A DNA stretch of 64,000 nucleotides from Tidjanibacter massiliensis. GTDB lineage: Bacteria > Bacteroidota > Bacteroidia > Bacteroidales > Rikenellaceae. The position numbers and the translations under genes are program-made. The stretch covers positions 186,001 through 250,000 of the forward strand of contig NZ_LT629960.1 of NCBI RefSeq assembly GCF_900104605.1. The letters run 5' to 3'. Below, in pieces: positions 50,014-59,366 of the stretch. The notes beneath the pieces are model-generated. The model ran no database searches. It was not told the origin of the DNA and was given only the letters and a program-made list of their open reading frames with translations. How positions within the stretch are numbered: position 1 is the first letter of the stretch; every line of letters begins with the position of its first letter.

Positions 50014-51339
50014 TCAGTTTGCTTCCCTTTGCGGTGTCGGTTCCGTCGTTTCGGGAAGTTTTATCCTTATCTTTTCGATGCGGTGCTTCTCTACGGATTC
50101 TACGGTGAAGGTGATGCCGTGCGAAGTGATGGAATCCCCCTTTTTGAGAAAATCGCGTTTGATTTCGAGCATCAGCCCTGCGATGGTTTCGGCCTCTCCT
50201 TTTACGTCGTCGAACGTATCGTCGTCGAGTTGCATCACGTCGAGGAAATCGTAGATATGCGTTTTGCCGTCGAAGATGTAGGTGCCGTCGGCCAGTCGGC
50301 GGTAGAAGGTTTCGTCCTTGTCGCTTTCGTCGGTTATTTCACCCACTATCTCCTCGAGGATGTCTTCCAGCGAGAGCAGGCCGAGCGTGGAGCCGTACTC
50401 GTCCACGACGATGGCCATGTGTACCTTGTTGCTCTGGAACTCTTCGAGCAGGTCGTTTATCTTTTTGTGTTCCGGTATGTAGTAAGCTTCCCGTAACTGT
50501 TTCTGCCATTGGAAGTCGTCGCTCTCGCCGATGAACGGCAGCATGTCCTTTACGTAGAGAATGCCTTCTATGTTATCGATACTGTCGCGATAGGCGGGAA
50601 TGCGGGAGAATCCCGATTCCACGATGGTGTTGCGCACTTCGTTGAATCCCCACTCCACGTTCACTGCCGTGATGTCGAGCCTCGGCTGCATGATGTCTTC
50701 GACATTGGTATTGACGAAATCGACGATTCCGGTGAGCATCTTCTTCTCTTCGCTGCTCTGGTTCTGCGTCATTTCGAGGGCGTCCGACAGTTCGTCCATC
50801 GAGATGTTCGTATGGCTTTTCGCGGCCCGTCGGTTGAACCGTTCGCCCAGTTTGACGAGTATCCACGACAGCGGCTTGAAGGCCGACCTGACCCCGAGCA
50901 GCGGGACGGCGATGATACTGGCGAAACGGAGGGGAAAGTGCGATGCGGTCACCTTCGGGATGATTTCGCCGAACAGCAGGAGAATGAAGGTGACGAGCAC
51001 CGTTTTGAATGCGAAGTTCCACCCTGCTGAGGTGAATGTGACCAGGGAGTCGATGATGTTGTTTGAGAGAATGACGATGATGATATTGACGAGATTGTTG
51101 AGTATCAATATCGTTGCCAGCGTGTAATCCTCCGTGGACAGAAGTTTCAGGATAGCTTCGTCGCTTTTGTTCCCACGGTTTTTGACCGTCCGGATGTCGC
51201 CGGGCGACAGCGAAAAGAGGGCCGTCTCCGAACCGGAAGCGAAGGCCGATATACATATCAGGACGGCCAGGATGACGAGGCTTATGATGTCCGAACCGTC
51301 GAAGCCCTTATAAAGGAATATGCTGCAAAAATGTATCAA
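50014..51339 (-). CDS. gldE: GldE-like CBS-domain membrane protein (CNNM/CorC family)
   Basis: A 441-aa inner-membrane protein. The N-terminal DUF21/CNNM domain (about 15-180) has SLVILAVLICISAFASGSET and four hydrophobic segments. Two CBS domains (about 210-330, VEDIMQPRLDITAV and MAIVVDEYGSTLGLLSLEDI) and a C-terminal transporter-associated domain (about 350-430) follow. In Bacteroidota such proteins are named GldE and associate with gliding/type IX secretion components, but the family also handles Mg2+/Co2+. No ATG opens the frame: after an in-frame TGA the first usual start is TTG at 51339. Confidence 0.85.
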   Translation of the reverse strand: MIHFCSIFLYKGFDGSDIISLVILAVLICISAFASGSETALFSLSPGDIRTVKNRGNKSDEAILKLLSTEDYTLATILILNNLVNIIIVILSNNIIDSLVTFTSAGWNFAFKTVLVTFILLLFGEIIPKVTASHFPLRFASIIAVPLLGVRSAFKPLSWILVKLGERFNRRAAKSHTNISMDELSDALEMTQNQSSEEKKMLTGIVDFVNTNVEDIMQPRLDITAVNVEWGFNEVRNTIVESGFSRIPAYRDSIDNIEGILYVKDMLPFIGESDDFQWQKQLREAYYIPEHKKINDLLEEFQSNKVHMAIVVDEYGSTLGLLSLEDILEEIVGEITDESDKDETFYRRLADGTYIFDGKTHIYDFLDVMQLDDDTFDDVKGEAETIAGLMLEIKRDFLKKGDSITSHGITFTVESVEKHRIEKIRIKLPETTEPTPQREAN

Positions 51340-51424
51340 AATTCATCCGTATTGGTTCCTTCCCGGTGCGTGCCGTACCGGGAAGCGGCGTTTGCTGCCG
51401 TTCCGGTATCCGGACGGCGGAGCG

Positions 51425-52714
51425 TCAGTGCTGGCCGAACAGGTCGTTTTCGGGCTGTTCCGCCTGCTGCGGTGCGTCGGTCTCGTCCTTCATCGAGACT
51501 TTCGATATCTTGCCGCTGCCTGGGACGGCGTTGGTGAGCCGGACATTGCGGCGTATGTAGGCCGGGGTGGCGAGGTATTTTTCGATGTCGCCGAGCCGGT
51601 TGGTCTTCCGGACGTGGATGACGTTGGCGTTTGTCTGCGGTTTGCGGCCCGCCGTGTGGAAGATTCCGCCGGTTGCAGGCCGTTCCGCGGCCTGCTGCTG
51701 TCCCTGTTGGGTTCCGAGTGCATTCACGTTGTCGAAGCCGGTCGCTACGATGGTGAGCACGATTTCATCGTCGAGCGAAGGGTCTACACCGGCTCCCCAG
51801 ATGATGTTGGCCGAGTGCGGGTCGCCGATGCCGCGGCTCGCCTTGCGCTGAATCATCTCCAGTACGGAAGTGGCTTCGTCGAAACTTATCTGTCCCGGGC
51901 TGTACGAGAGGTTGAAGAGGATGTCCCGTGCCCCCTTTATCTCCTGATGGTTGAGCAGCGGGGAGGAGAGCGCCGCCTCGGTCACTTTGGCTATCTTGTC
52001 TTCGCCGCTGGCCCGGCCCGAACCCATGAGCGCCATGCCGCCGTCGGTCATGACGGCCTTCACGTCGGCGAAGTCCACGTTTACATTACCTTCCCTCGTG
52101 ATGAGTTCGGCAATACCCTTGGCTGCCGTCGCCAGAATGTCGTCGGCCTTGCCGAAGGCCTCTTCCAGCGGCAGCGAACCGTATATCTTGGCAATGTTGT
52201 CGTTGTGGATTACCACGAGCGAATCCACGTTTTTGCGCAGCTCTTCGAGCCCCCGGTTGGCCTGGTCTACCCGCTTGCGTCCCTCTGCGTGGAAGGGCAG
52301 GGTAACGATGCCGACGGTGAGGATACCCCGGTCGCGTGCGGCCTTGGCGATGACCGGTGCGGCTCCCGTACCCGTACCGCCCCCCATGCCCGCCGTGACG
52401 AATACCATCTTGGTGCCCTCCTGCTCGAAGCGCAGCACGATGTCGTCGAGACTCTCTATCGCGGCCTGCCGTCCCTTGTTGGGGTCGTTGCCTGCGCCGA
52501 GCCCTTCGCCGAGCTGAACCTTGATGGGAACGGGGCTGGCATTGAGGGCCTGCCGGTCGGTATTGCAGACCATGAAGGTGACGTCCGTGATACCCAGGTC
52601 GTACATGTGGTTCACGGCGTTGCCGCCCGCACCGCCGACTCCCAGTACCATGATGATGGAGGGATTCTTTTTCGGCAGCTTGATGCCTACGATTACTTCG
52701 TTTTCGTCTGTCAT
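51425..52714 (-). CDS. ftsZ: Cell division protein FtsZ
   Basis: A 429-aa tubulin-like GTPase forming the cytokinetic ring. IIMVLGVGGAGGNAVNHMYD and the tubulin signature TAGMGGGTGTGAAPVIAKAA bind GTP; NVNVDFADVKAVMTDGGMAL contains the T7 loop. A linker of about 40 residues precedes the conserved C-terminal peptide (DIEKYLATPAYIRRNVRL) used for FtsA contact, after which about 40 more residues end NDLFGQH. ATG 52714 (MTDENEVIVGIKLP) is chosen since upstream sequence overlaps ftsA and lacks family character. Confidence 0.97.
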   Translation of the reverse strand: MTDENEVIVGIKLPKKNPSIIMVLGVGGAGGNAVNHMYDLGITDVTFMVCNTDRQALNASPVPIKVQLGEGLGAGNDPNKGRQAAIESLDDIVLRFEQEGTKMVFVTAGMGGGTGTGAAPVIAKAARDRGILTVGIVTLPFHAEGRKRVDQANRGLEELRKNVDSLVVIHNDNIAKIYGSLPLEEAFGKADDILATAAKGIAELITREGNVNVDFADVKAVMTDGGMALMGSGRASGEDKIAKVTEAALSSPLLNHQEIKGARDILFNLSYSPGQISFDEATSVLEMIQRKASRGIGDPHSANIIWGAGVDPSLDDEIVLTIVATGFDNVNALGTQQGQQQAAERPATGGIFHTAGRKPQTNANVIHVRKTNRLGDIEKYLATPAYIRRNVRLTNAVPGSGKISKVSMKDETDAPQQAEQPENDLFGQH

Positions 52715-52727
52715 TGCCTGGTGCGGT

Positions 52728-54188
52728 TTATATTTCGTCGTCATCGACGACCTCGAAGATTTCCTTGAAGAACCGGCCGATACCTCCGAAAGGTCTCTTT
52801 TTGTCCTTGCCTTTGCCGTTGTTCGGAGTGCGGGGCGTATCGCCGCCATCCGACGGACGTTTGGCGGTATCGTTCTCTGTTTGTTTCCGGATGTCGAGAC
52901 CTTCGCCGTCGGGCGCAGGTCTCTGTCCTTCATCCGTCGGTATCTGCCGGTCGGTTGCGGTGTCTGTCTGCTCCTCTGTTTTCTCTCTTTTCCGGAGCGG
53001 TTCGGCGTCGGCCGCTATGCGGCTCTCCTGCAGGCCGAGCAGCAGCAGACCTATCGCCGAAGAGAGGTGCATGTCGTCCGCTGCCGGGAGCGACCGGTCG
53101 TTCACCAGTTCGGGATAGGCGCTGCCTGTGCGGACGTCGTATTTCGTACGTTCCCGGAAGAGGGTGTCGATATCCTTGAGGTAGGCTCCGCCGCCGGTGA
53201 GGACGATGCCCGAACCGAGTTTGTCGGCATATCCCGACTCCTTTATCTCCTCCATGACGTTCTCCACGATGTCCAGCAGACGTGCCTCGATTATCTGAGC
53301 GAGGTTGTAGAACGAAATCTCCTTGTTTTCCCGTTGGGTGCGTCCCTTTATCTTGATGTTCTGCGACCGCTTCTCCTCAGGAATCTGAGCCGCCACGGCA
53401 TAACCGTGGGTGGTCTTGAGTTTTTCGATGAACCGTTCCGGTATCGCGATGGAACGGATGTCGCGGTTGATGGCATCCGAACCGACCGGCAGTACGCCCA
53501 CATAACGCATGATGTTGTCCTGCCAGATGCAGATATCCGTGCATCCCGCGCCGATGTCGATGACTGCGGCGCCGAGTTCCTTTTCGTCTTCGGTCAGTAC
53601 CGCGGCTGCGCTCGCCTGCGCGTTGGTGAAGAGCCGGCGCTGGACGATGCCGAGCCGCAGGAAAGCCTTGTTGAGCCTTTCAAGGCTTCCCCGGTTGGCG
53701 AGGATGAAGTTGAAAGTGGCTTCGAGCTGCTGTCCGAAGCGGCCCACGGGCTGCATCGTCTCTTCGCGCGAGTCGATGACATACTTCTGCGGCGTCCGGT
53801 CGAGGATGCAGATGCCTTCGGGCGGCTGGAGGCTGTTCATGCTTTCGTGGAGCTTGGCGACATCCTCTTCGCAGATTTCGTGGTCTTCGCCGCTGACGTA
53901 GACGAAGTAGGAGCTGTCGGCGCACTTGATATCGTGGCCGGAGATGCCCGCATAGGCTTCCGTCACCTTGATGCCGAGATGTTCCTCCAGTTCGCCTACG
54001 GCGGCACGGACTGCGCCCGTCACCTGTTCGATATTGATAACCTCACCGCACGACATGCCCTGCATGGGTTTGGAGACCATGTCGATGATGTTGAGTCTGC
54101 CGTCGGGGTCCTTGCTGCCGGCTGCCGCCGTCACGCTGCCCGAACCGAGGTCGATGGCCACTATGTAGTTCTTGTTTTCCGCCTGCAT
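52728..54188 (-). CDS. ftsA: Cell division protein FtsA
   Basis: A 486-aa actin-like protein tethering FtsZ to the membrane. NYIVAIDLGSGSVTAAAGSK is the phosphate-1 motif, AAVIDIGAGCTDICIWQDN the phosphate-2 motif, and GSGIVLTGGGAYLKDIDTLF the adenosine motif. The 1C domain lies at about 85-165. An acidic low-complexity linker (about 390-465) precedes the C-terminal amphipathic helix GGIGRFFKEIFEVV that binds membrane. The protein is longer than the E. coli one because of this linker. Confidence 0.95.
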   Translation of the reverse strand: MQAENKNYIVAIDLGSGSVTAAAGSKDPDGRLNIIDMVSKPMQGMSCGEVINIEQVTGAVRAAVGELEEHLGIKVTEAYAGISGHDIKCADSSYFVYVSGEDHEICEEDVAKLHESMNSLQPPEGICILDRTPQKYVIDSREETMQPVGRFGQQLEATFNFILANRGSLERLNKAFLRLGIVQRRLFTNAQASAAAVLTEDEKELGAAVIDIGAGCTDICIWQDNIMRYVGVLPVGSDAINRDIRSIAIPERFIEKLKTTHGYAVAAQIPEEKRSQNIKIKGRTQRENKEISFYNLAQIIEARLLDIVENVMEEIKESGYADKLGSGIVLTGGGAYLKDIDTLFRERTKYDVRTGSAYPELVNDRSLPAADDMHLSSAIGLLLLGLQESRIAADAEPLRKREKTEEQTDTATDRQIPTDEGQRPAPDGEGLDIRKQTENDTAKRPSDGGDTPRTPNNGKGKDKKRPFGGIGRFFKEIFEVVDDDEI

Positions 54189-54260
54189 GTGATTTTCCCT
54201 TTTGCAAAAAAGCGGCCGTGCCGCTGTTCTCCTGTAATCATACCTGCGGCACAGGGAGGC

Positions 54261-55094
54261 TTACCGTTTGCTGCATACCACCTGGCCGTCGTATTTGAGG
54301 TTGATGTAGTTCCATTTGTTCCAGCCCTCTTTCGGCATAGCCTTTCTGTAAAAGGCCAGCAGTTTATCGAGTTTCCGTTCGTAACCGTCTAACCAGCCGA
54401 GCAGTACGACATGGTCGCCGACTCTCGGAATCAGTTCTATTTCCGGTTGGGTACGGGCATTCGGCGGCGGCAGGACGTTTATCTGCACCACCTGTGCGTT
54501 CCAGAACTCATTATCCTCAATATATTCTACAAAATTAATGAGTTTGTATAGAAATACGTAACTTTCATTTGACTTTTTTTCAGTCTCTTCCATCCCCGCA
54601 CCTAACTGTCCGCTGAAGCCGTTCGCAAAAGGCAGGCCAAAGTGGCCCGTAACGACCGGTACGTAATGGGCGGAGTGCCGTCCGGCCGGAACGATGTAGC
54701 CGTCGGCCGTATAGTAGAAGTCGTATCCGTTGTCGGTCATGATGCGTACGACCGGCCTGCGCTGGTCCATCGTCACAGTCAGGACGCCATCCAGACCGAC
54801 GGAGGTTTTGGCGGTGCGGACGAAATCGTGTGAGCCGACCGTCTGCGTGATGGCCATCAGGTCTATCGAGTCGATGTGTTTCCCTACGGGGTCGAGGCCG
54901 GCAGCGTTTATCCAGCGCCTGACGTCAGCCGGGCGTATGATTCCTATCTCCGCACTGTCGCGCACCGAGATTCGCATTTCGTGCACCGATACTGCCGCAC
55001 GTTTGCGCTCGCCGAGGCCGCCGGCCCAGACGAGATACGCTGCGATAGCCGCCCATGCGATGGACGAAAGGGCTATTTTCAGGCTGCGGTTCAT
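54261..55094 (-). CDS. ftsQ: Cell division protein FtsQ
   Basis: A 277-aa bitopic division protein linking early and late divisome parts. A short cytoplasmic N-terminus, one transmembrane helix (about 7-26, IALSSIAWAAIAAYLVWAGG) and a POTRA-like domain (about 36-110) are visible, then the beta domain with VTMDQRRPVVRIMTDNGYDF and YYTADGYIVP. The C-terminal part ends KYDGQVVCSKR. Its position between murC and ftsA supports the call despite low family conservation. A 195-base gap, larger than elsewhere in the cluster, separates it from murC. Confidence 0.88.
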   Translation of the reverse strand: MNRSLKIALSSIAWAAIAAYLVWAGGLGERKRAAVSVHEMRISVRDSAEIGIIRPADVRRWINAAGLDPVGKHIDSIDLMAITQTVGSHDFVRTAKTSVGLDGVLTVTMDQRRPVVRIMTDNGYDFYYTADGYIVPAGRHSAHYVPVVTGHFGLPFANGFSGQLGAGMEETEKKSNESYVFLYKLINFVEYIEDNEFWNAQVVQINVLPPPNARTQPEIELIPRVGDHVVLLGWLDGYERKLDKLLAFYRKAMPKEGWNKWNYINLKYDGQVVCSKR

Positions 55095-55289
55095 GTCGTT
55101 CGTTAATCGTGTCGCGGGCAGTCCCGGCTACCGAGCCGCTGTCGGGCGATTCCGGCCATAAAATTACGATAAAAAATCCAAACGGAGATGAACGGGGATG
55201 GACGGTACGCGGTGCAGGGGTGCGGAGGCCATACTCCTGCGGGATTCCCGTCGGCAGGAACCCCGCGTGTGTGACGCATACCTTTTATT
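55095..55289 (-). other. Gap within the division cluster between murC and ftsQ
   Basis: This 195-base gap is the largest in the mur/fts run. On the - strand it holds a hairpin (CCTGC with GCAGG around GGGAATCCC, 55235-55259) and, further on, a partial -7 box (TAATTTTA near 55165) without a good -33 partner. A weak internal promoter or processing site for ftsQAZ is possible. Confidence 0.35.
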
Positions 55290-56669
55290 TCACTTTTTCG
55301 GCCGTTCCCGCAGCCGGCGGGCGATTTCGCCCGTATAATTCTCGATATTGCCTGCCCCGAAGGTGATGAGGATATCCGGGCGGGCCTTTTCCGTTTCGAA
55401 GGCGATGTGTTCCAGCGGTACGGTGTGGTGGGGAACGGTGAGCAGTTCCGCTATCATGTCGGACGATACGCCTTCGATAGGCTCTTCACGGGCCGGATAG
55501 ATGGGGACGAGCAGCACCTCGTCCGCCAGTGAGAGCGCCTGGGCGAAACCGCGATGGAAATCCCGTGTGCGTGTATAGAGGTGCGGCTGGAAAACGGCCG
55601 TTATCTTTCGTCCGGGGAACATGCCCCGTACGGAGGAGAGTGCCGCGCGCAACTCTTCGGGGTGGTGGGCGTAGTCGTCCATGTAGATGAGTTCCGGCGT
55701 ATTGATGTGGAAGTCGAAGCGGCGCTTCACGCCCCGGAAGGTTTCGAGTCCCTCGCGGAGCTTTGCCTCATCGAAACCGGCCACCCACAGCAGGGCCACG
55801 GCGGCCACGGCGTTCTCCACATTCACCCGGCCGGGGATACCCAGCCGGCAGTCGGGGATGGTGCGGTCGGGGCAGACGATGTCGAAACGGTAGGTGCCGT
55901 CGGGCTGTACCTCCAGTCCGGTCGCGCGGAAGTCGGCTTCCGCGTCGCAGGCATACGTGTAGGTGCGGATGTCCCGGTTCGCTATCGGGAGTTCTACGCC
56001 CCGTTTGATGATGAGTGTCCCGCCCGGTTTTATCTGTCCGGCGAAGCGGGCGAAGGTGCGGCGCAGCTCTTCGTGCGTGCCGTAGATGTCGAGGTGGTCG
56101 GCGTCGGCGGAGGTGATGACCGCCGCGTCCGGCCACAGTTGGAGGAACGAGCGGTCGAACTCGTCGGCTTCCACGGCGAGCCGTCTGCCGGGACCGTGTA
56201 CGAAATTGCTGTCGAAATTTTTCGATATGCCGCCGAGGAAAGCGCTGCCGCCTCCGCCGGCCACGTGATTCAGCCATGCGGTGAGGGTGGTGGTGGTGGT
56301 CTTTCCGTGCGTTCCCGCCACGGCCATGACATACTTGTCTGCGGCCAGTACGCCGAGGATTTCCGAGCGTTTCAGCATACGGAAGCCGCGGCTGCGGAAC
56401 CAGGCCGTTTCGGCGTGGTCGTGGGGGATGGCGGGCGTATAGACGACGAGCGTGTCGTCCGGATTGCGGAAAGGGGCGGCGATGCGGGCCGGGTCGTTCT
56501 CGTAATGGATGTCGGCCCCTTCGGAGGCGAGAGCGCGCGTGAGGGCGGTTTCTGTCCGGTCGTATCCGCCCACCCGGACCCCTTCGAGCAGGTAATAGCG
56601 GGCGATGGCGCTCATGCCGATGCCGCCGATTCCCAGGAAATAGATATTTTTGGCTTGCGTGTCCGTCAT
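55290..56669 (-). CDS. murC: UDP-N-acetylmuramate--L-alanine ligase MurC
   Basis: A 459-aa Mur ligase that adds L-Ala to UDP-MurNAc. The N-terminal Rossmann domain starts IYFLGIGGIGMSAIARYYLL, the ATP-binding loop is VAGTHGKTTTTTLTAWL (about 115-132), followed by LAVEADEFDRSFLQL, and the C-terminal domain has YMDDYAHHPEELRAALSSVR. Its start overlaps the murG stop by 4 bases. Length is standard. Confidence 0.97.
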   Translation of the reverse strand: MTDTQAKNIYFLGIGGIGMSAIARYYLLEGVRVGGYDRTETALTRALASEGADIHYENDPARIAAPFRNPDDTLVVYTPAIPHDHAETAWFRSRGFRMLKRSEILGVLAADKYVMAVAGTHGKTTTTTLTAWLNHVAGGGGSAFLGGISKNFDSNFVHGPGRRLAVEADEFDRSFLQLWPDAAVITSADADHLDIYGTHEELRRTFARFAGQIKPGGTLIIKRGVELPIANRDIRTYTYACDAEADFRATGLEVQPDGTYRFDIVCPDRTIPDCRLGIPGRVNVENAVAAVALLWVAGFDEAKLREGLETFRGVKRRFDFHINTPELIYMDDYAHHPEELRAALSSVRGMFPGRKITAVFQPHLYTRTRDFHRGFAQALSLADEVLLVPIYPAREEPIEGVSSDMIAELLTVPHHTVPLEHIAFETEKARPDILITFGAGNIENYTGEIARRLRERPKK

Positions 56670-57781
56670 GGTCTGCGTGCGAGTTTGATGATTTCAGAGG
56701 CCACTTGCTGTGCGGCGTCGGGTGTAGCCATTGTACGGATGTTCCGTTCGAGTTCCTCCCGGCGAGGCAGGTCGCCGGCGAGGACGAGGGCCGCGGGCAG
56801 GGCTTTTTCCACCGCTTCGGCATCGGGAATGAGCAGGGCCGCTCCCCGGTCGGCCAGGGCGCGGGCATTCTTGGTCTGGTGGTCTTCGGCCACGTTGGGC
56901 GAGGGGACGAAGATGACGGCCTTGCCGGCGAGGGCGAGTTCCGAAACCGAGCAGGCTCCCGAACGCGAGACGACCACGTCGGCCGCCGCATAGGCGTAGT
57001 CCATGCGGTCGATGAAAGCTCCCCGCCAGATGTTGGGGTAGTGCCTCTGTGCCATGAACGCCTCCATCTCCTTTTCGTAGTATTTGCCCGTCTGCCATAT
57101 AACCTGCACCTCGTTCCGGGTGCCCAGTGCATCGGCATGGCGTTTCATCGCTTCGTTGAGCGTGCGTGTGCCGAGGCTGCCGCCCACTATCAGTATCGTG
57201 GGGATGTCGGGTTTCAGCCCGAAATGGGCTGCGGCTTCCGCCCGCGGTGCGGCCTTGCCGAAGTCCCCCCGGAGCGGATTGCCGGTGAAGAGGATACGGT
57301 CGGCGGGGAAGAAACGCTCCATCCCTTCGTAGGCGACGCAGATGCGGTCGGCCCGGCGCGAGAGTATCTTGTTGGTCACGCCGGCGTAGGAGTTCTGTTC
57401 CTGAATCAGGGTGGGGATTCCCATGTGCTGTGCCGCCCAAAGGACAGGGGCGCTGGCATATCCGCCGAAACCGGCCGCCGCATCGGCCCCGAAGGCGCGT
57501 ATCGTGCGCCGGGCTTCGCGGATGCTTTTCATCACCTTGAAGGGCAGGGCGAAGTTCCGGAGGTCGAGTTTGCGCTGTAATCCGGCCACCGGCAGGCCCA
57601 CTACCCGGTAGCCGAGGGCGGGCAGTTTCTCCATCTCCATTTTCCCTTCGGCGCCCACGAAGAGGAGTTCCACACCGTCGCCCAGTTCCCTGCGCAGGGC
57701 CTCGGCCACCGCGACGGAGGGGTAGATATGGCCGCCCGTACCGCCGCCGCTGAGGATGATTTTCAATTTGCCGTTCTCCAT
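56666..57781 (-). CDS. murG: UDP-GlcNAc transferase MurG (lipid II synthesis)
   Basis: A 371-aa GT28 enzyme that converts lipid I to lipid II. LSGGGTGGHIYPSVAVAEAL is the first G loop; FGGYASAPVLWAAQHMGIPT with LIQEQNSYAGVTNKIL follows. The donor domain contains ILIVGGSLGTRTLNEAMKRH and VVSRSGACSVSELALAGKAV (UDP-GlcNAc binding) and ends in a helical tail. Membrane-associated on the cytoplasmic face. A 64-base gap separates it from ftsW. Confidence 0.97.
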   Translation of the reverse strand: MENGKLKIILSGGGTGGHIYPSVAVAEALRRELGDGVELLFVGAEGKMEMEKLPALGYRVVGLPVAGLQRKLDLRNFALPFKVMKSIREARRTIRAFGADAAAGFGGYASAPVLWAAQHMGIPTLIQEQNSYAGVTNKILSRRADRICVAYEGMERFFPADRILFTGNPLRGDFGKAAPRAEAAAHFGLKPDIPTILIVGGSLGTRTLNEAMKRHADALGTRNEVQVIWQTGKYYEKEMEAFMAQRHYPNIWRGAFIDRMDYAYAAADVVVSRSGACSVSELALAGKAVIFVPSPNVAEDHQTKNARALADRGAALLIPDAEAVEKALPAALVLAGDLPRREELERNIRTMATPDAAQQVASEIIKLARRP

Positions 57782-57845
57782 TGCCTGTGTCGTTTATCTT
57801 GTTTCGTCCGCTCCGTACCTTTGCGGGCCGGGCGGCTGTGTATCG

Positions 57846-59366
57846 CTATCGGTTGCGGGGAGTGCCTGCCGGTTGCTTTCCGGCCGTCTCTTTCTCGAAC
57901 AGCGACTCTCCTTTCGGGTTGTCGAGTGTCTTTTCCGAAGTCTGTCGGCTGACGCCGAGTATCATCCCCAATGCCGTGAGGGTGAAGACGAGCGACGAGC
58001 CGCCCTTGCTTATCAGAGGCAGCTGCTGGCCCGTGACGGGAAAGAGCGATACCGATACGAGCATGTGTATCATCGCCTGAAGCACTATCATCAGGCCGAG
58101 CCCCAGCACCAGCAGGCTGGGGAAGGCCGTTCCGCACTTCTTGAATATCTGTATCGTCCGGAAGAAGAGCCACAGGTAGAGCAGCAGGACGACGAGACCG
58201 CCCACGGCGCCGTACTCCTCGATGATGAAAGCGTAGGCGAAGTCCCGTTCGGCCTCTTCGAGGTTGGAGCGGTGGGTGCTCATTCCCGGGCCCTTTCCGA
58301 AGAAGCCGCCCGACGCAATCGACATCTTGGCATTGACGGACTGGCTCGGTTCGGCGGGGCTGACCTTGCCGTCGGGCAGCGTGCGCGCCGGGTAGTCGTA
58401 TATTTCGATGCTGTCGGAGGTCATGCGGGCGTGTTTGGTCAGCATGTCGGGTTTGAAACTCGCCATACGGCTCCGTCCCGTGTCGCTTCGGCCCAGCCCG
58501 GCGGCGAAGAGTACGATGCCGAGCAGTGCTACTGCACCGACCATCTTGCCCAGGTCGGCCATACGTACCCGGCCGATGAAGAGCATGACCAGACAGGTCG
58601 CGGCGATGATGAGCGTGGTGGAGTTGCCCACCGAGAGAAAGGTGAAGATGCAGGTGATGACTATCGGGCCGAGTACCGGAATGGTCTCGTTGCGGATGAT
58701 ATCCACGTTGCGCTGGGCGTCATCGACCCATGATTTCGGATTGAAACTCGGCAGGATAGGAGTGTGTTCAATGTTCTTTTGGCGGCGGGCCAACTGCTTG
58801 GCGAGTACCATGATAACGCCTATCTTCAGTATCTCGAAGGGCTGGAACCGGATGTGGATGAGCGGGATATCCAGGTCACGCCGCGCTCCTGCCTCCTCGG
58901 GGCCGATGACCATGGCCAGGACAGTCAGAATGAGCCCGAAGATGAAGACGGCGTTGGCGATGCGTCCGTAGAACTGATACTTGATGACGTGTACCACCAG
59001 CAGCGCCGCGATGCCGGCCCCGATGAATACGAGTTGGTTGATGAGTTTGGCCGTCGGTGTTCCTCCCGGCTTGTAAACCGTGGCGGAGAAGGTCAGCAGC
59101 ATGGAGAAGATGAGCAGGACGATGATGACTGTCCACAATACCTTATCGCCCCCGAAGATGGCGTCTATCCATCGGCGGCTTCTCTTTCCGACCTTCTTTC
59201 CTATCTCCATGCCGGTTTCGGAGAGGCGTTTGGCCTCTGCGCCCACCATGCGTGCGGCTTCCGTTCCCTTTTCCGACCATGCGGCGAAGCGTCCCTCCGC
59301 GGAACCCCTCCCGGTACGCCCCTCCGGTGTACCGCCCTCCGTGCGTCTTTTTTCATCCTCCATCAC
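57846..59366 (-). CDS. ftsW: FtsW peptidoglycan polymerase (SEDS family)
   Basis: A 506-aa SEDS glycosyltransferase of septal wall synthesis, working with FtsI. About 10 transmembrane helices start near residue 76. The region FQPFEILKIGVIMVLAKQLA corresponds to the SEDS FQPSEFxK motif, and SLFPVTGQQLPLISKGGSSL contains the conserved Gly-Gln-x-Leu-Pro and GGSS end. The first 75 residues are charged and low-complexity, an unusually long cytoplasmic extension. The large extracytoplasmic loop (about 290-330) holds the expected catalytic Asp region. It overlaps the murD stop by 4 bases. Confidence 0.93.
   Translation of the reverse strand: MMEDEKRRTEGGTPEGRTGRGSAEGRFAAWSEKGTEAARMVGAEAKRLSETGMEIGKKVGKRSRRWIDAIFGGDKVLWTVIIVLLIFSMLLTFSATVYKPGGTPTAKLINQLVFIGAGIAALLVVHVIKYQFYGRIANAVFIFGLILTVLAMVIGPEEAGARRDLDIPLIHIRFQPFEILKIGVIMVLAKQLARRQKNIEHTPILPSFNPKSWVDDAQRNVDIIRNETIPVLGPIVITCIFTFLSVGNSTTLIIAATCLVMLFIGRVRMADLGKMVGAVALLGIVLFAAGLGRSDTGRSRMASFKPDMLTKHARMTSDSIEIYDYPARTLPDGKVSPAEPSQSVNAKMSIASGGFFGKGPGMSTHRSNLEEAERDFAYAFIIEEYGAVGGLVVLLLYLWLFFRTIQIFKKCGTAFPSLLVLGLGLMIVLQAMIHMLVSVSLFPVTGQQLPLISKGGSSLVFTLTALGMILGVSRQTSEKTLDNPKGESLFEKETAGKQPAGTPRNR

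Noticed and set aside
52521-54392. A 623-codon + strand frame
   Set aside because: Antisense of ftsA and parts of ftsZ and ftsQ; rich in Val, Arg and Asp runs typical of mirror frames.
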